Assembly: GCF_021117405.1 (NCBI RefSeq)
Contig: NZ_CP088251.1
Span: 744,001-808,000, forward strand
Direction of reading: 5' to 3'
Source: Frateuria edaphi
Lineage (GTDB): Bacteria > Pseudomonadota > Gammaproteobacteria > Xanthomonadales > Rhodanobacteraceae
Length of the DNA stretch: 64,000 bases
Below, piece by piece: positions 55,933 to 64,000 of this stretch. Position 1 is the stretch's first letter, and the number at the start of each line of letters is the position of its first letter. The position numbers were made by a program, and so were the translations under genes. The notes beneath the pieces were generated by a model. The model was not told where the DNA came from, made no database searches, and saw nothing but the letters and a program-made list of their open reading frames with translations.

Positions 55933-56970
55933 ATGACTCTGCAACGCTCCGTTTCGGCGCTGGTCCTAGGCCTGTGGCTTTCGACGGGAGGCCTCCACGC
56001 CCAGACCTCCCCGCGAATCGTCTGGTCCGTTCCCACGCCCAGCGGGCTCGCCAATTCCATCGTCGGGGTTGGTTGGTCGCCCGCGGGCGGGCGCATCGCC
56101 GTCGGGTCGACAGATCGCTGGGTCCGCGCGCGGGCGGCGTCGAACGGGGCCCTCCAGTGGTCGACGCTGCAGACCCCCATCGGCTCCGGTACCGCCGATC
56201 AGGCGATCTTCTCCACCGACGGCGCGATGATCGCCGCACACAACTCCGGGCAGGGATGGACCTGGCGAGTGCATCGCGCGGCGGATGGCGTGTTCGTCGG
56301 CAAGCTCGTCGGGACGTTACAGGCGAACGGCGTCGTCGCTTTTGCGCCGGACGCGCAGTTGGCCGCGTTCACAGGCGATGGCGGCTTCGATCATTGGAGC
56401 GTGGCGAGCTTTTCGACATTGAGCCTGGCCGGTACCGGTTATCAGAAGATCTCGACCAATTGGGTGTTCTCGCCGGACAACGCGCTGCAGGCTTCGGCGT
56501 CGCAAGGCACGATCACTATCCGGCGCCGCAGCGACGGCGCCGTTGTGCAGTTGATCGGCGGCGGTAACGTGCGCGGGACTACGCCCATGCAGTTCTCGCC
56601 CGACAGCATGACGCTGGCGGCGTACGTCCGCACGCCCAACGAGACGACTTTGTTCCGCGTCTCCGATGGCACGGTGTTGCGGCGGTTCACCAACCCGACG
56701 ACCAATGAAGACGTGTCCTTCGTGCGCTTCTCGCCGAGCGGGACGCGGCTTGTCACGACGGGATACCAGCCATTCGAAACGCCGGAAGGCTTCGACCAAC
56801 GCGGCATCATCCGGTTCTGGCGTGTGTCCGATGGCTCCCTGCGCCACTCGTTCGCGACCGGCACGGGGCTGGGCGTGACATCTCCGGTCGCATGGAACCC
56901 TGCGTTCACGCGCTTCGCATTTGGCACCTATGAGGGGAGCACCGTAGTCGCGACCGTTCCGTCGCCATGA
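55933..56970 (+). CDS. Secreted WD40-like beta-propeller protein
   Basis: This 345-residue protein has a signal peptide (TLQRSVSALVLGLWLSTGGLHAQ) and repeated blade motifs (VGWSPAGGRIAVGSTDRWVRAR, VFSPDNALQASASQGTITIRR, QFSPDSMTLAAYV, VRFSPSGTRLVTTGY). ATG 55933 is preceded by GGGAGG. No catalytic site is visible. Codon use appears less GC-biased than neighbouring genes, and the gene stands alone, so recent acquisition is possible. It is not obviously related to the propeller at 39895 beyond fold. Confidence 0.78.
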   Translation: MTLQRSVSALVLGLWLSTGGLHAQTSPRIVWSVPTPSGLANSIVGVGWSPAGGRIAVGSTDRWVRARAASNGALQWSTLQTPIGSGTADQAIFSTDGAMIAAHNSGQGWTWRVHRAADGVFVGKLVGTLQANGVVAFAPDAQLAAFTGDGGFDHWSVASFSTLSLAGTGYQKISTNWVFSPDNALQASASQGTITIRRRSDGAVVQLIGGGNVRGTTPMQFSPDSMTLAAYVRTPNETTLFRVSDGTVLRRFTNPTTNEDVSFVRFSPSGTRLVTTGYQPFETPEGFDQRGIIRFWRVSDGSLRHSFATGTGLGVTSPVAWNPAFTRFAFGTYEGSTVVATVPSP

Positions 56971-57032
56971 TGGCGAAAGGAACGCCACGTCGATTCGCAC
57001 CGGCGCACGTCCCATCGGCTGCGTCAACGCCC

Positions 57033-57404
57033 TCATCGAGCCATGAAGAAATCCAGGGGGATAAGCTCGACGGCCCATCCACCTTCTTCGCCCAGCGTGG
57101 CGGCCGGGTGCATGGATGCGATGCCCAGCGCTTCGTCAAGGCTGTCCGCCTCGATGATGAAGAGGCCGCCCACCACTTCCTTCGATTCGGTGTAAGGCCC
57201 GTCGCTGACGTGCGTCCTGCCGCTGCGCGGGCGAAGTGTCCTCCAGCCGTCCAGGTCGCCGAGCGACGCGGAAACCAGCACCTTGCCGGTAGCGCGCATT
57301 TTTTCGTCCAGTGCCGGGCACTGGCTTACCAATGCCTTGACATCGTCCGGCGCCAGTTCGGCGAATTTTTCGGGGATGAAGTAGGCCAGGCCGAGGTATT
57401 TCAT
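57033..57404 (-). CDS. YCII-related domain protein
   Basis: This 123-residue protein matches the YCII-related/DGPF family, with the signature DGPYTESKEVVGGLFIIEADSLDEAL. Family members are small dimeric ferredoxin-like barrels often encoded with ECF sigma factors; the biochemical role is mostly unknown. ATG 57404 begins MKYLGLAYFIPEKF; the frame is open to 57461. No sigma factor gene is adjacent here. Confidence 0.85.
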   Translation of the reverse strand: MKYLGLAYFIPEKFAELAPDDVKALVSQCPALDEKMRATGKVLVSASLGDLDGWRTLRPRSGRTHVSDGPYTESKEVVGGLFIIEADSLDEALGIASMHPAATLGEEGGWAVELIPLDFFMAR

Positions 57405-57549
57405 GGGAACTCCGTTGTCTGTGATGCACTGACGACGAAAAGCGCGCCCTGAAATCGACAATGCTCGTCAACGCGTTTGTGCCTGTCGCGGCCAGCCCGT
57501 GCGCTGCGGATCGAAAACGGGGATTGCCCCGCCATCGCGTGCGCGGACC

Positions 57550-58455
57550 TCAATCCGCCCCGAAGCCCGCCAGCGCTCGCAATCGCGAGCGGGTCAGCGG
57601 ACCGAGGCGCAGCTGTTCGCACACCGCCTCCAGCTGTCCGTTGCCGGCTCGACGGCGCAGTGCATCGGCGGCCGGCGCGACCGGTGCATCCAGCGCGATG
57701 CGGGTGAGGCGACGGCACAACAGGGCCAGCTCCGCGTGCTCGCGCAGCCGTGCGGCGCAGGCGGCCGCGCCGCGGATGCGCAGGAAGGCGACTTCGTCGA
57801 CGCGTTCCAGCAGGACGTCCAGGCTGCCGAAGTGAGCGAGCAGGGCGGCGGCGGTCTTGGCGCCGATGCCGGGGACCCCAGGGATGTTGTCCACCGCGTC
57901 GCCGCACAGCGCCAGGTAGTCGGCGACCTGGTGCGGGTGTACGCCGAGCTTCTCGTGCACGCCGGCCGGTCCCCAGCGCACGTTGCGGGCGAAGTCCCAT
58001 TGTTCGTCGCGCTCGCCCAGCAGCTGGCCGAAGTCCTTGTCGGCCGAGACGATCACGCTGTCCAGGCCGTGGCCGCGCAAACTCCACAGCGCGCTGCCGA
58101 TCAGGTCATCGGCCTCGTAGCTGTGGTCGATCAGCACCGTGATGCCGAGCGCCTCGGTGATCGCGCGGCAGAGTACGAACTGGCGCTCCAGGTCCGGCGG
58201 CGGCAGTTCGCGATTGGCCTTGTAGGCCGGGTAGATGGCGTTGCGGAAAGAACTGGTCAGCGAGGCATCGAAGGCCACCGCGACGTGTTCGGCGCGACTC
58301 TTTTCCAGCAGCTCGCAGAGGAAACGGGTGAAGCCGTGCACGGCGTTGACCGGACGGCCGTCGGCGTCGTGGAACTGGTCGGGCATCGAGTGCCAGGCGC
58401 GGAACACGTACAGGCTGCCGTCCACCAGGTGGACGGCGGGCGTCGCGGTGGTCAT
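57550..58455 (-). CDS. 5'-3' exonuclease (DNA polymerase I N-domain type)
   Basis: This 301-residue FEN/PIN-type nuclease has an acidic metal site spread over HLVDGSLYVFRA, DHSYEADDLIG and SADKDFGQLL, and the helix-hairpin-helix GDAVDNIPGVPGIGAKTAAALL. It lacks polymerase domains, so it is a stand-alone flap-type exonuclease. ATG 58455 overlaps the nitroreductase gene upstream by 4 nt, so the two are probably co-transcribed. Confidence 0.92.
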   Translation of the reverse strand: MTTATPAVHLVDGSLYVFRAWHSMPDQFHDADGRPVNAVHGFTRFLCELLEKSRAEHVAVAFDASLTSSFRNAIYPAYKANRELPPPDLERQFVLCRAITEALGITVLIDHSYEADDLIGSALWSLRGHGLDSVIVSADKDFGQLLGERDEQWDFARNVRWGPAGVHEKLGVHPHQVADYLALCGDAVDNIPGVPGIGAKTAAALLAHFGSLDVLLERVDEVAFLRIRGAAACAARLREHAELALLCRRLTRIALDAPVAPAADALRRRAGNGQLEAVCEQLRLGPLTRSRLRALAGFGAD

Positions 58456-59018
58456 GGCGTCCACGTCGAAAGCACCTCGGCGACGGTCGGTCGTTCGCGG
58501 TCGGGCACCTCGATTTGCGGCGTGCCGACATGCACGAAGCCGATTACCCGCTCGTTGCCAGCCAGCCGCAGGATCGCGGCGACGGCCTCGTCGTAGGCCG
58601 CCCAGCCGGTCAGCCACTGCGCCCCGTAGCCCAGCGCATGCGCGCCCAGCAGCAGGTTGTAGGCCACGCAACCGGCGGCGATCTCCTGCTCGATCGGCGG
58701 GACCTTGCTGCCCGCGGTGACCCGCGCGACCACGACCAGCACCAACGGGGCGAAGGCGTAGCGAGTGCGCTCCTTCTCGCGCTTGGACTCGGACAACGCC
58801 GGGTTGCGCGCGGCAATGGCGGCCAGCTGGTCGCCGAACGCCTGCTTGGCGTCGCCGCGCAGTTCGATCAAACGGAACGGCACCAGCTTGCCGTGGTCCG
58901 GCACGCGCACGGCGGCTTCCAGCAGTGCGTGTAGTTCGGCACCCTGTGGCGCCGGCTCGCCGAGCTGGCGCGAAGGGACGGAGTGGCGCTGCATCAGCAG
59001 CTCGAGCGCAGGGGGCAT
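58452..59018 (-). CDS. Nitroreductase-family protein (YdjA-like)
   Basis: This 188-residue FMN-dependent oxidoreductase has the family's LLMQRHSVPSRQLGEPAP flavin-binding start and AHALGYGAQWLTGWAAYDEAV. The compact single-subunit length and sequence pattern are like YdjA. ATG 59018 (MPPALELLMQRHS) is chosen; the frame is open to 59060. Its substrate is unknown. Confidence 0.86.
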   Translation of the reverse strand: MPPALELLMQRHSVPSRQLGEPAPQGAELHALLEAAVRVPDHGKLVPFRLIELRGDAKQAFGDQLAAIAARNPALSESKREKERTRYAFAPLVLVVVARVTAGSKVPPIEQEIAAGCVAYNLLLGAHALGYGAQWLTGWAAYDEAVAAILRLAGNERVIGFVHVGTPQIEVPDRERPTVAEVLSTWTP

Positions 59019-59146
59019 GGCGGGCTCGGAAAAGGGCGGGCCGCCCATGATAGCCGCCACGGCCGGGTGAGGTCGGTGTGCGCAGGGTGGGCTTCAGACC
59101 TGCGCCCTCGCGACAGTGAGGGCGAAGCCCATCCCTCGCTCCGGGA

Positions 59147-59560
59147 TCAGGGCAGGCGGAACGAACCGGGCAGCAGCCGTCCGACGGTGGTCTCCTCCAG
59201 CGCATCGGCGAGGTTGCCCATCAGCACCGGCATGGCCTCGTCACAGAGTTCCGCCATCACCTGCCGGCAGGCGCCGCAGGGGCTCACCGGCCCGGGCGTG
59301 TCGGCGATCACCGCCAGCTGCACGAAATCGCCAGGCCGGCAACCGGCCGCGATGGCGTTGAACAGCGCGGTCCGCTCGGCGCAGTTGCACAAGCCGTAGG
59401 AGGCGTTTTCCACGTTGCATCCCGTGAAGGTACGGCCGTCGCGGGTGGTGACGGCGGCGCCGACGCGGAAGTTCGAATAGGGCGCATAAGCCAGCTCGCG
59501 CGCTTCGCGGGCGGCGAGCATCAGCGGATCGACAACGGGAACGGGCATCGGAGTAAACAT
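59147..59560 (-). CDS. cdd: Cytidine deaminase
   Basis: This enzyme converts cytidine or deoxycytidine to uridine forms in pyrimidine salvage. The 137-residue zinc enzyme has catalytic CAE (60-62, NCAERTALFNAI), zinc ligands in PCGACRQV (Cys95, Cys98), and the substrate region YSNFRVGAAV and TGCNVENASYG. It is the short tetrameric type. GGAGA precedes ATG 59560. It is divergent from pntAA. Confidence 0.94.
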   Translation of the reverse strand: MFTPMPVPVVDPLMLAAREARELAYAPYSNFRVGAAVTTRDGRTFTGCNVENASYGLCNCAERTALFNAIAAGCRPGDFVQLAVIADTPGPVSPCGACRQVMAELCDEAMPVLMGNLADALEETTVGRLLPGSFRLP

Positions 59561-59711
59561 GGGATCTCCCTTGCAAAGACCCCGTGTGCGCCAGCCGTGG
59601 CACTGCCGGTGGGCCAGTCTACTGCGCCTGGCTCGGCGCCGGTCAAGCGGGCCGGTGCTTGCGGCCCTGGCCGTTGGGCTAGGATGAGCTGTCAGGTCCC
59701 GGGGGAACCGT

Positions 59712-60821
59712 ATGGCGATCACGGTAGGCGCGTTGCGCGAGGTGGCGGCGGGCGAGCGGCGGGTGGCGATCACGCCCGAGATCGCGCGCAAGCTGCGCGG
59801 CAAGGAAGTGCGGGTGCTGCTGGAGCACGGTGCAGGGGCGGCCGCGGGCTTCCCGGATGCGACGTACGTCGATGTCGAGTTTGGCGATGCTTCGCAGGTG
59901 CTGGCGCAGTCGGACCTGCTGGCGTGTGTGTTGCCGCCGACGGACGAAGCGCTGGGCCAGTTGCGCGAGGGCGCCATCGTGGTCGGCCAGCTGCGTCCGC
60001 ACGGCGCGGCCGCGCGCATCGCGGCGCTCGGCAAGCGGCGGCTCACCGCTTTTGCGCTGGAACTGCTGCCACGCACCACCCGCGCGCAAGCGATGGACGT
60101 GCTCAGTTCCCAGGCTGCGGTGGCCGGCTACCGCGCGATGTTGATCGCCGCCGAGGCCTGCCCGAAGTTCTTTCCCATGCTGACCACCGCCGCCGGGACC
60201 ATCCGCCCCTCGCGCGTGCTGGTGATCGGCGCCGGTGTCGCGGGCCTCCAGGCGATCGCCACGGCGCGGCGGCTTGGCGCGCAGATCGAGGGCTACGACG
60301 TGCGGCCGGAAACGCGCGAGCAGGTCGAATCGCTGGGCGCCAAGTTCCTGGATCTCGGTGTCAGTGCCGCCGGCAGCGGCGGTTACGCGCGCGAGCTGTC
60401 GGAGGACGAGCGCCGCGCGCAGCAGCAGGCGCTGGCCGAGCATTTGAAGGTCGTGGACGTGATCGTGAGCACCGCGGCGGTGCCCGGTCGCCCGGCCCCG
60501 AAGATCCTGACGGCGGCGATGGTGGAAGGCATGAAGCCGGGCGCGCTGATCGTGGACCTCGCCGCCGAGAGCGGCGGCAACTGCGAGCTGACCCGGCCGG
60601 GCGAGCGCGTGGATCATTCCGGGATCACCATCCTCGGTCCGCTGAACCTGCCGGCTGGTGCACCGTTGCATGCGTCGGAGATGTACGCGCGCAACGTGTT
60701 CAACTTCGTCGAGCTGCTGTCGCGCGATGGCGCGCTGCAGCCGGATTTCGAGGATGAGCTGGTTGCCAGGACCTGCCTCACGCATGGTGGCGAACCGCGG
60801 TTTCCTGGTCAGGCGGCGTAG
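59712..60821 (+). CDS. pntAA: NAD(P) transhydrogenase subunit alpha, part 1 (PntAA)
   Basis: This is the NAD(H)-binding dI domain of the proton-translocating transhydrogenase. The 369-residue protein has the alanine-dehydrogenase-like N-domain (VGALREVAAGERRVAITPEIARKL) and a Rossmann NAD site (VLVIGAGVAGLQAIATARRLGAQIEGYDVR, key part). It ends after dI, so the enzyme is the three-subunit form. The partner genes pntAB and pntB start about 1.77 kb downstream, behind an opposite-strand operon. Confidence 0.94.
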   Translation: MAITVGALREVAAGERRVAITPEIARKLRGKEVRVLLEHGAGAAAGFPDATYVDVEFGDASQVLAQSDLLACVLPPTDEALGQLREGAIVVGQLRPHGAAARIAALGKRRLTAFALELLPRTTRAQAMDVLSSQAAVAGYRAMLIAAEACPKFFPMLTTAAGTIRPSRVLVIGAGVAGLQAIATARRLGAQIEGYDVRPETREQVESLGAKFLDLGVSAAGSGGYARELSEDERRAQQQALAEHLKVVDVIVSTAAVPGRPAPKILTAAMVEGMKPGALIVDLAAESGGNCELTRPGERVDHSGITILGPLNLPAGAPLHASEMYARNVFNFVELLSRDGALQPDFEDELVARTCLTHGGEPRFPGQAA

Positions 60822-60909
60822 CCCCGCACACCCTCCGGAAGGAAGATTTCCGGACCGCCGAGCACTCAGCCCGCTCCCCACCCCAAGGGGAGGCAGGGAT
60901 GGATTCCAG

Positions 60910-61443
60910 TCAGTGCCCTGGCGGACGCCGGGGCGGCGGAGGCGGCGCGGGCGGGGGCGGTCCCGGCGGATGCTCAAGCCCTTGCAAACGCTGTTCGATC
61001 GTCTGCGAGCGCCACTGCCGCAGCAGCCGCTCGCGCTGGTCGGGCGGCATGTGCTGGAACTGTTCGTAGGCCTCGTGCAGTCGCGCGCGCTGCTCCGGCG
61101 GCAGGCGGTGGAACTTGTGCATGTTTTCGCGGGCGCGTTCGCGCTGTTCGGGCGACATCGTCTGCCAGCGGGCGATGCGCTGACGGATCTCCTCGCGCCG
61201 GTCAGGCGGCAGGGTGACCCAGTGTTCGGCGCGCTTGAGCATGTGCGCCTGCTTGCGTGGCGACATCTCGTTCCAGTGGCCGCGCAGCGGGGCGAGCACG
61301 TCCTGCTGGGCCGGATCCAGGCTTTGCCAGGGGCGCGCAGCCGCGGGCGCGGAAGAAGCGCTGGGGGGCGGCGCGTCCTGCGCATGCAGCGGCGCCACGC
61401 CAGCCAGGGCGAGCAGCAGTGGGAGCAGTGCGAAGCGGGTCAT
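60910..61443 (-). CDS. DUF3106 secreted protein with Arg/Glu-rich repeats
   Basis: This 177-residue protein has a signal peptide (MTRFALLPLLLALAGVAPLHA). Three to four 20-22 residue repeats of the form (M/L)(S/P)PEQRERxRExxxxFxxLPP follow, typical of DUF3106, and a Pro-rich tail. Periplasmic, function unknown. It is the last gene of a sigma factor-DUF3619-DUF3106 operon, a set also seen in betaproteobacteria. Confidence 0.86.
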   Translation of the reverse strand: MTRFALLPLLLALAGVAPLHAQDAPPPSASSAPAAARPWQSLDPAQQDVLAPLRGHWNEMSPRKQAHMLKRAEHWVTLPPDRREEIRQRIARWQTMSPEQRERARENMHKFHRLPPEQRARLHEAYEQFQHMPPDQRERLLRQWRSQTIEQRLQGLEHPPGPPPPAPPPPPRRPPGH

Positions 61444-61446
61444 GGG

Positions 61447-61863
61447 TCAGCGACGTACCTTCACGCGGTCGTTGGCGGCCAGCCAACCGTAGAAATCGAG
61501 GTTTTGATACAGCTGCGGATCGGCGATGTCGGCGTCCGGCGGCAGGTCGCTGTCGGCATCGACGGTGGTCGCCGCCGGCACCGCGCGCGAAGGCGCGTGA
61601 TCCATGTTGCGCAGCGGTTGCCAGATCATCAGCGTCGCCAGCGCGAGCACCGCGAAGGCGCCGGCCGGCAGCAGCAGGCGCGGTACCAGTTTTGCGGGCG
61701 CCGGTCGCGCGGCGTCCAGCGCCTGCCGGCGCGCGGCGCGCAGGCGGCCGGCGGTGGCCGGGTCGAGTTGCCGGCTGGCGTCCAGGTACAGCGCGCGGGC
61801 GCGCCGGGCCAGCTTGTCGGGATCGGGCCTGTCAGGACGGGACTTGTCGGGATCGGGCGTCAT
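61447..61863 (-). CDS. DUF3619-like membrane protein (putative anti-sigma factor)
   Basis: This 138-residue protein has a charged N-terminal part (PDPDKLARRARALYLDASRQL), one TM segment (about 80-98, VPRLLLPAGAFAVLALATLMIW) and an acidic periplasmic tail (DADSDLPPDADIADPQLYQNLDFYGWL). It overlaps the sigma factor gene by 4 nt. Topology and position suggest that it restrains that sigma factor. Confidence 0.75.
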   Translation of the reverse strand: MTPDPDKSRPDRPDPDKLARRARALYLDASRQLDPATAGRLRAARRQALDAARPAPAKLVPRLLLPAGAFAVLALATLMIWQPLRNMDHAPSRAVPAATTVDADSDLPPDADIADPQLYQNLDFYGWLAANDRVKVRR

Positions 61864-62444
61864 TGCCAGTCCTCCAGTTGGTCGCGCAGGTGGTGCATGG
61901 CGCGCGAAAGGTGGGTTTTCACGCTGCCTTCGGAGCAGCCCATCGCCTGGGCGGTCTGCGCCACGTCCAGGCCTTCGAGCATGCGCAGCAAGAACGCTTC
62001 GCGCTGGCGCTGCGGCAGGCGTTGCACCGCGGCGGAGATGTCGGCCCAGGACTGGCTGTCGTGCAGCCGCTGCAGTGGGCTCGGGCCGTTGTCGGGCGGC
62101 TCCCACGCGGGCAGGTCCTCACCGTCGTCGTCGCGTCCACCAAGCCAGCCGACCACGATCGAGCGCACCTTGCGGCGACGCTGCAGGTCCACGATCCGCC
62201 GGCGCAGGATGCCCCAGAACAGCGGCGTCCATTCCTGTGCGGGCTTGTCCCGGTAGCTCCTGACCAGCCGCAGCATGGCGTCCTGTACCGCGTCGAGCGC
62301 GTCCTCGCGGTGGCCCAGCTGCAATTCGGCCAGGCGGAAGGCGCGGCGTTCCACGTCGGCCAGGAACGCGTCCAGCGTCGCCGGCACGGCGCGTTCCTGG
62401 GGCACCAGCAGGTCGCTGTCCAGGGTGCCTGCAAGGCTGTTCAT
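61860..62444 (-). CDS. ECF-type RNA polymerase sigma factor
   Basis: This 194-residue protein has region 2 (HREDALDAVQDAMLRLVRSY; PLFWGILRRRIVDLQRRRK) and region 4 (LPQRQREAFLLRMLEGLDVAQTAQAMGCSEGSVKTHLSRAMHHLR, key part). ATG 62444 is the first convincing start; the frame stays open further upstream, so up to about 30 more residues are possible. It heads the operon that separates pntAA from pntAB and is divergent from pntAB. Confidence 0.88.
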   Translation of the reverse strand: MNSLAGTLDSDLLVPQERAVPATLDAFLADVERRAFRLAELQLGHREDALDAVQDAMLRLVRSYRDKPAQEWTPLFWGILRRRIVDLQRRRKVRSIVVGWLGGRDDDGEDLPAWEPPDNGPSPLQRLHDSQSWADISAAVQRLPQRQREAFLLRMLEGLDVAQTAQAMGCSEGSVKTHLSRAMHHLRDQLEDWQ

Positions 62445-62588
62445 GGCATCGAGATCCGCGTCATCGGCTCGCTGGCCCGGTTCCGGTTCGGTCGGATGCT
62501 TCAACGCGGCAGGCTCGCACGGGTTGACGCGCGACCGTATGATGCGGTCACAACCGCTCGAAGGGGCGCGCGGACAGGGGAAGGGGTC

Positions 62589-62891
62589 ATGCTCGACGGT
62601 TTCCTGGCGCTGTATGTCTTCATGCTCGCGGCCTTTACGGGCTACGAGATCATCGCGCGGGTGCCGGTGATCCTGCACACGCCGCTGATGTCCGGTTCGA
62701 ACTTCATTCACGGGATCGTGCTGGTCGGCGCCATGATCGCGCTGGGGCACGCGCAGACGCCACTGGAAATCGGTATCGGTTTCGTCGGCGTGCTGCTGGG
62801 CGCCGGCAACGCGGCTGGCGGCTACGTGGTCACCGAGCGGATGCTGGAGATGTTCAAGTCCAGCCGCCCCGGCGGCGGGGAGCCCCGCTGA
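62589..62891 (+). CDS. pntAB: NAD(P) transhydrogenase subunit alpha, part 2 (PntAB)
   Basis: This is a 100-residue membrane subunit with three TM helices (LYVFMLAAFTGYEIIARVPVILHTPLMSG, key part; SNFIHGIVLVGAMIALG), forming part of the proton channel. ATG 62589 follows AAGGGG. pntB starts at the next base after its stop codon overlap (position 62891), so the two are coupled. Confidence 0.93.
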   Translation: MLDGFLALYVFMLAAFTGYEIIARVPVILHTPLMSGSNFIHGIVLVGAMIALGHAQTPLEIGIGFVGVLLGAGNAAGGYVVTERMLEMFKSSRPGGGEPR

Positions 62892-64000
62892 TGGCCTGGC
62901 TGCCGTGGGTGATCAAGGGCTGCTACTTCCTCGCCGCGTTGCTGTTCATCCTGGGCCTGAAGCGCATGAGTTCCCCGCGCAGCGCGCGCGGCGGCATCGT
63001 GTGGGCCGGCGTGGGCATGGCGCTGGCGGTGGTGGCGACTTTCGCGCTGCCGGGGCTGGCCAACCGCGGACTGATCCTGGCCGCGTTGCTGCTGGGCACA
63101 CTGGCTGCGTGGTGGTCCGGACGCCGCGTGGCGATGACCGCCATGCCGCAGATGGTCGCGCTGTACAACGGCATGGGCGGCGGCGCGGCGGCGGCGATCG
63201 GCGCGGCCGAGCTGGTCGCCTTCTCGGGTGCGGCGGTCACCCTGCTCGACGGTGGCCGCTTCACCGCGGACGGGGAGGCGCCCGGCACCGTGCAGCTCGC
63301 GCTGGCGGTGCTGGGTGCGTTGATCGGTGCGGTGAGCTTTTCCGGTTCGTTGGTCGCCTTCGCCAAGTTGCAGGGGTGGCTGGACCGGCGTTTCGTGTTT
63401 CCGGGGCAACGCGCGTTCAACCTGCTGTTGCTGGTGCTTGCCATCGCGCTGGGCGCGGTACTGGTCACCGGCACGCTGGCGCCGTGGGCTATCGCGGGAT
63501 TCTTCGCGCTGGCACTGCTGTTCGGCCTGATGATGACGTTGCCGATCGGCGGTGCCGACATGCCGGTGGTGATCTCGCTGTACAACGCGTTCACCGGGTT
63601 GGCGGTGGCGTTCGAGGGTTTCGTGCTGGGCAACGAGGCGATGATCATCGCCGGTACCGTGGTCGGCGCTGCCGGCACGCTGCTCACCCAGCTGATGGCC
63701 CGTGCGATGAACCGTTCGCTGGGCAACGTGCTGTTCGGCAGTTTCGGCGCCACCACGGGCGCGGCGCAGGCGATCGGCGGCGCGCAGAAGCCGATCGAGG
63801 CGAGCGACGCGGCCGTGATGATGGCGTACGCCGAGCGCGTGGTGATCGTGCCCGGCTACGGCATGGCCGTGGCGCAGGCACAGCACAAGGTGTGGGAGTT
63901 CGCGCGGCAGCTGATCGAGCGCGGCGTCAAGGTGAAGTTCGCCATTCATCCGGTGGCCGGGCGCATGCCGGGGCACATGAACGTGCTGCTCGCCGAGGCC
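62891..64000 (+). CDS. pntB: NAD(P) transhydrogenase subunit beta, PntB (3' end missing)
   Basis: The frame is open from ATG 62891 to the window edge (370 codons). It shows about eight TM segments with the PntB motifs AMPQMVALYNGMGGGAAAAIG and MPVVISLYNAFTGLAVAFEGFVLGN, then the start of the NADP-binding domain (VVIVPGYGMAVAQAQHKVWEFARQL, key part; IHPVAGRMPGHMNVLLAEA). About 90-100 residues of the family's usual length lie beyond the window. Confidence 0.95.
   Translation, partial: MAWLPWVIKGCYFLAALLFILGLKRMSSPRSARGGIVWAGVGMALAVVATFALPGLANRGLILAALLLGTLAAWWSGRRVAMTAMPQMVALYNGMGGGAAAAIGAAELVAFSGAAVTLLDGGRFTADGEAPGTVQLALAVLGALIGAVSFSGSLVAFAKLQGWLDRRFVFPGQRAFNLLLLVLAIALGAVLVTGTLAPWAIAGFFALALLFGLMMTLPIGGADMPVVISLYNAFTGLAVAFEGFVLGNEAMIIAGTVVGAAGTLLTQLMARAMNRSLGNVLFGSFGATTGAAQAIGGAQKPIEASDAAVMMAYAERVVIVPGYGMAVAQAQHKVWEFARQLIERGVKVKFAIHPVAGRMPGHMNVLLAEA

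Noticed and set aside
60834-60854. TCCGGAA/TTCCGGA repeat after pntAA as a terminator
   Set aside because: The stem is only 7 bp and no T-tract follows; too weak to call.

Overview
The window is a GC-rich bacterial chromosome segment dominated by one flagellar and chemotaxis island. The gene set and order (FlgI-FlgJ-FlgK-FlgL, FliC-FliD-FliS, FleQ, FliE to FliR, FlhB-FlhA-FlhF-FlhG-FliA, CheY-CheZ-CheA-MotC-MotD, then a second Che locus) point to a motile gammaproteobacterium of the Xanthomonadales. Rhodanobacteraceae (Dyella, Rhodanobacter, Luteibacter or Frateuria-like) is my best guess, but genus cannot be settled from the sequence alone. I see no rRNA, tRNA, CRISPR array, transposase or phage gene.

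Layout. 1-9481: distal flagellar axis (3' part of flgI, flgJ, flgK, flgL), flagellin fliC, cap fliD and chaperones fliS/fliT. 9482-12133: an inverted-repeat element, a PilZ-like gene and the sigma-54 activator fleQ. 12338-18891: fliEFGHIJK. 19419-26808: fliLMNOPQR, flhB, flhA (switch and export gate). 26920-35397: flhF, flhG, fliA, cheY, cheZ, cheA, motC, motD, cheW. 35551-39538, minus strand: a DsrE-family membrane protein, two di-haem cytochromes c (TsdA-like and c4/TsdB-like), and a second FliK-like/FhlB pair. 39895-50567: a secreted beta-propeller protein, then STAS-cheY-cheA, cheW-mcp-cheR-cheD-cheB-mcp-STAS. 50616-64000: ordinary accessory and housekeeping genes: two sigma-factor operons, an M13 peptidase, a Nudix hydrolase, a second propeller protein, a YCII protein, a 5'-3' exonuclease, a nitroreductase, cytidine deaminase, and the NAD(P) transhydrogenase genes split by an opposite-strand sigma/DUF3619/DUF3106 operon.

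Regulation can partly be read from the DNA. Clean sigma-54 promoters (TGGC...TTGC, GG and GC 10 nt apart) stand before fliE and fliL, with weaker candidates before the pilZ-like gene, fleQ and flhF. Four sigma-28 (FliA) promoters, each with exactly 11 nt between the -35 and -10 octamers, stand before fliC, the propeller gene at 39895, the STAS-cheY-cheA operon and the cheW-mcp operon. This fits the cascade FleQ/RpoN to FliA to filament and chemosensory genes, and extends it to an unexpected secreted propeller protein.

The most interesting points are: a possible thiosulfate/tetrathionate electron-transfer module (TsdB-like, TsdA-like, DsrE) embedded between chemotaxis operons; the FliA promoter ahead of a beta-propeller gene; a flagellin whose variable region is built of tandem repeats; a CheA with three copies of a short acidic motif; two STAS proteins bracketing the second chemotaxis locus; and several families of REP-like intergenic palindromes. 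I did not find a clearly new defence, mobile or biosynthetic system.
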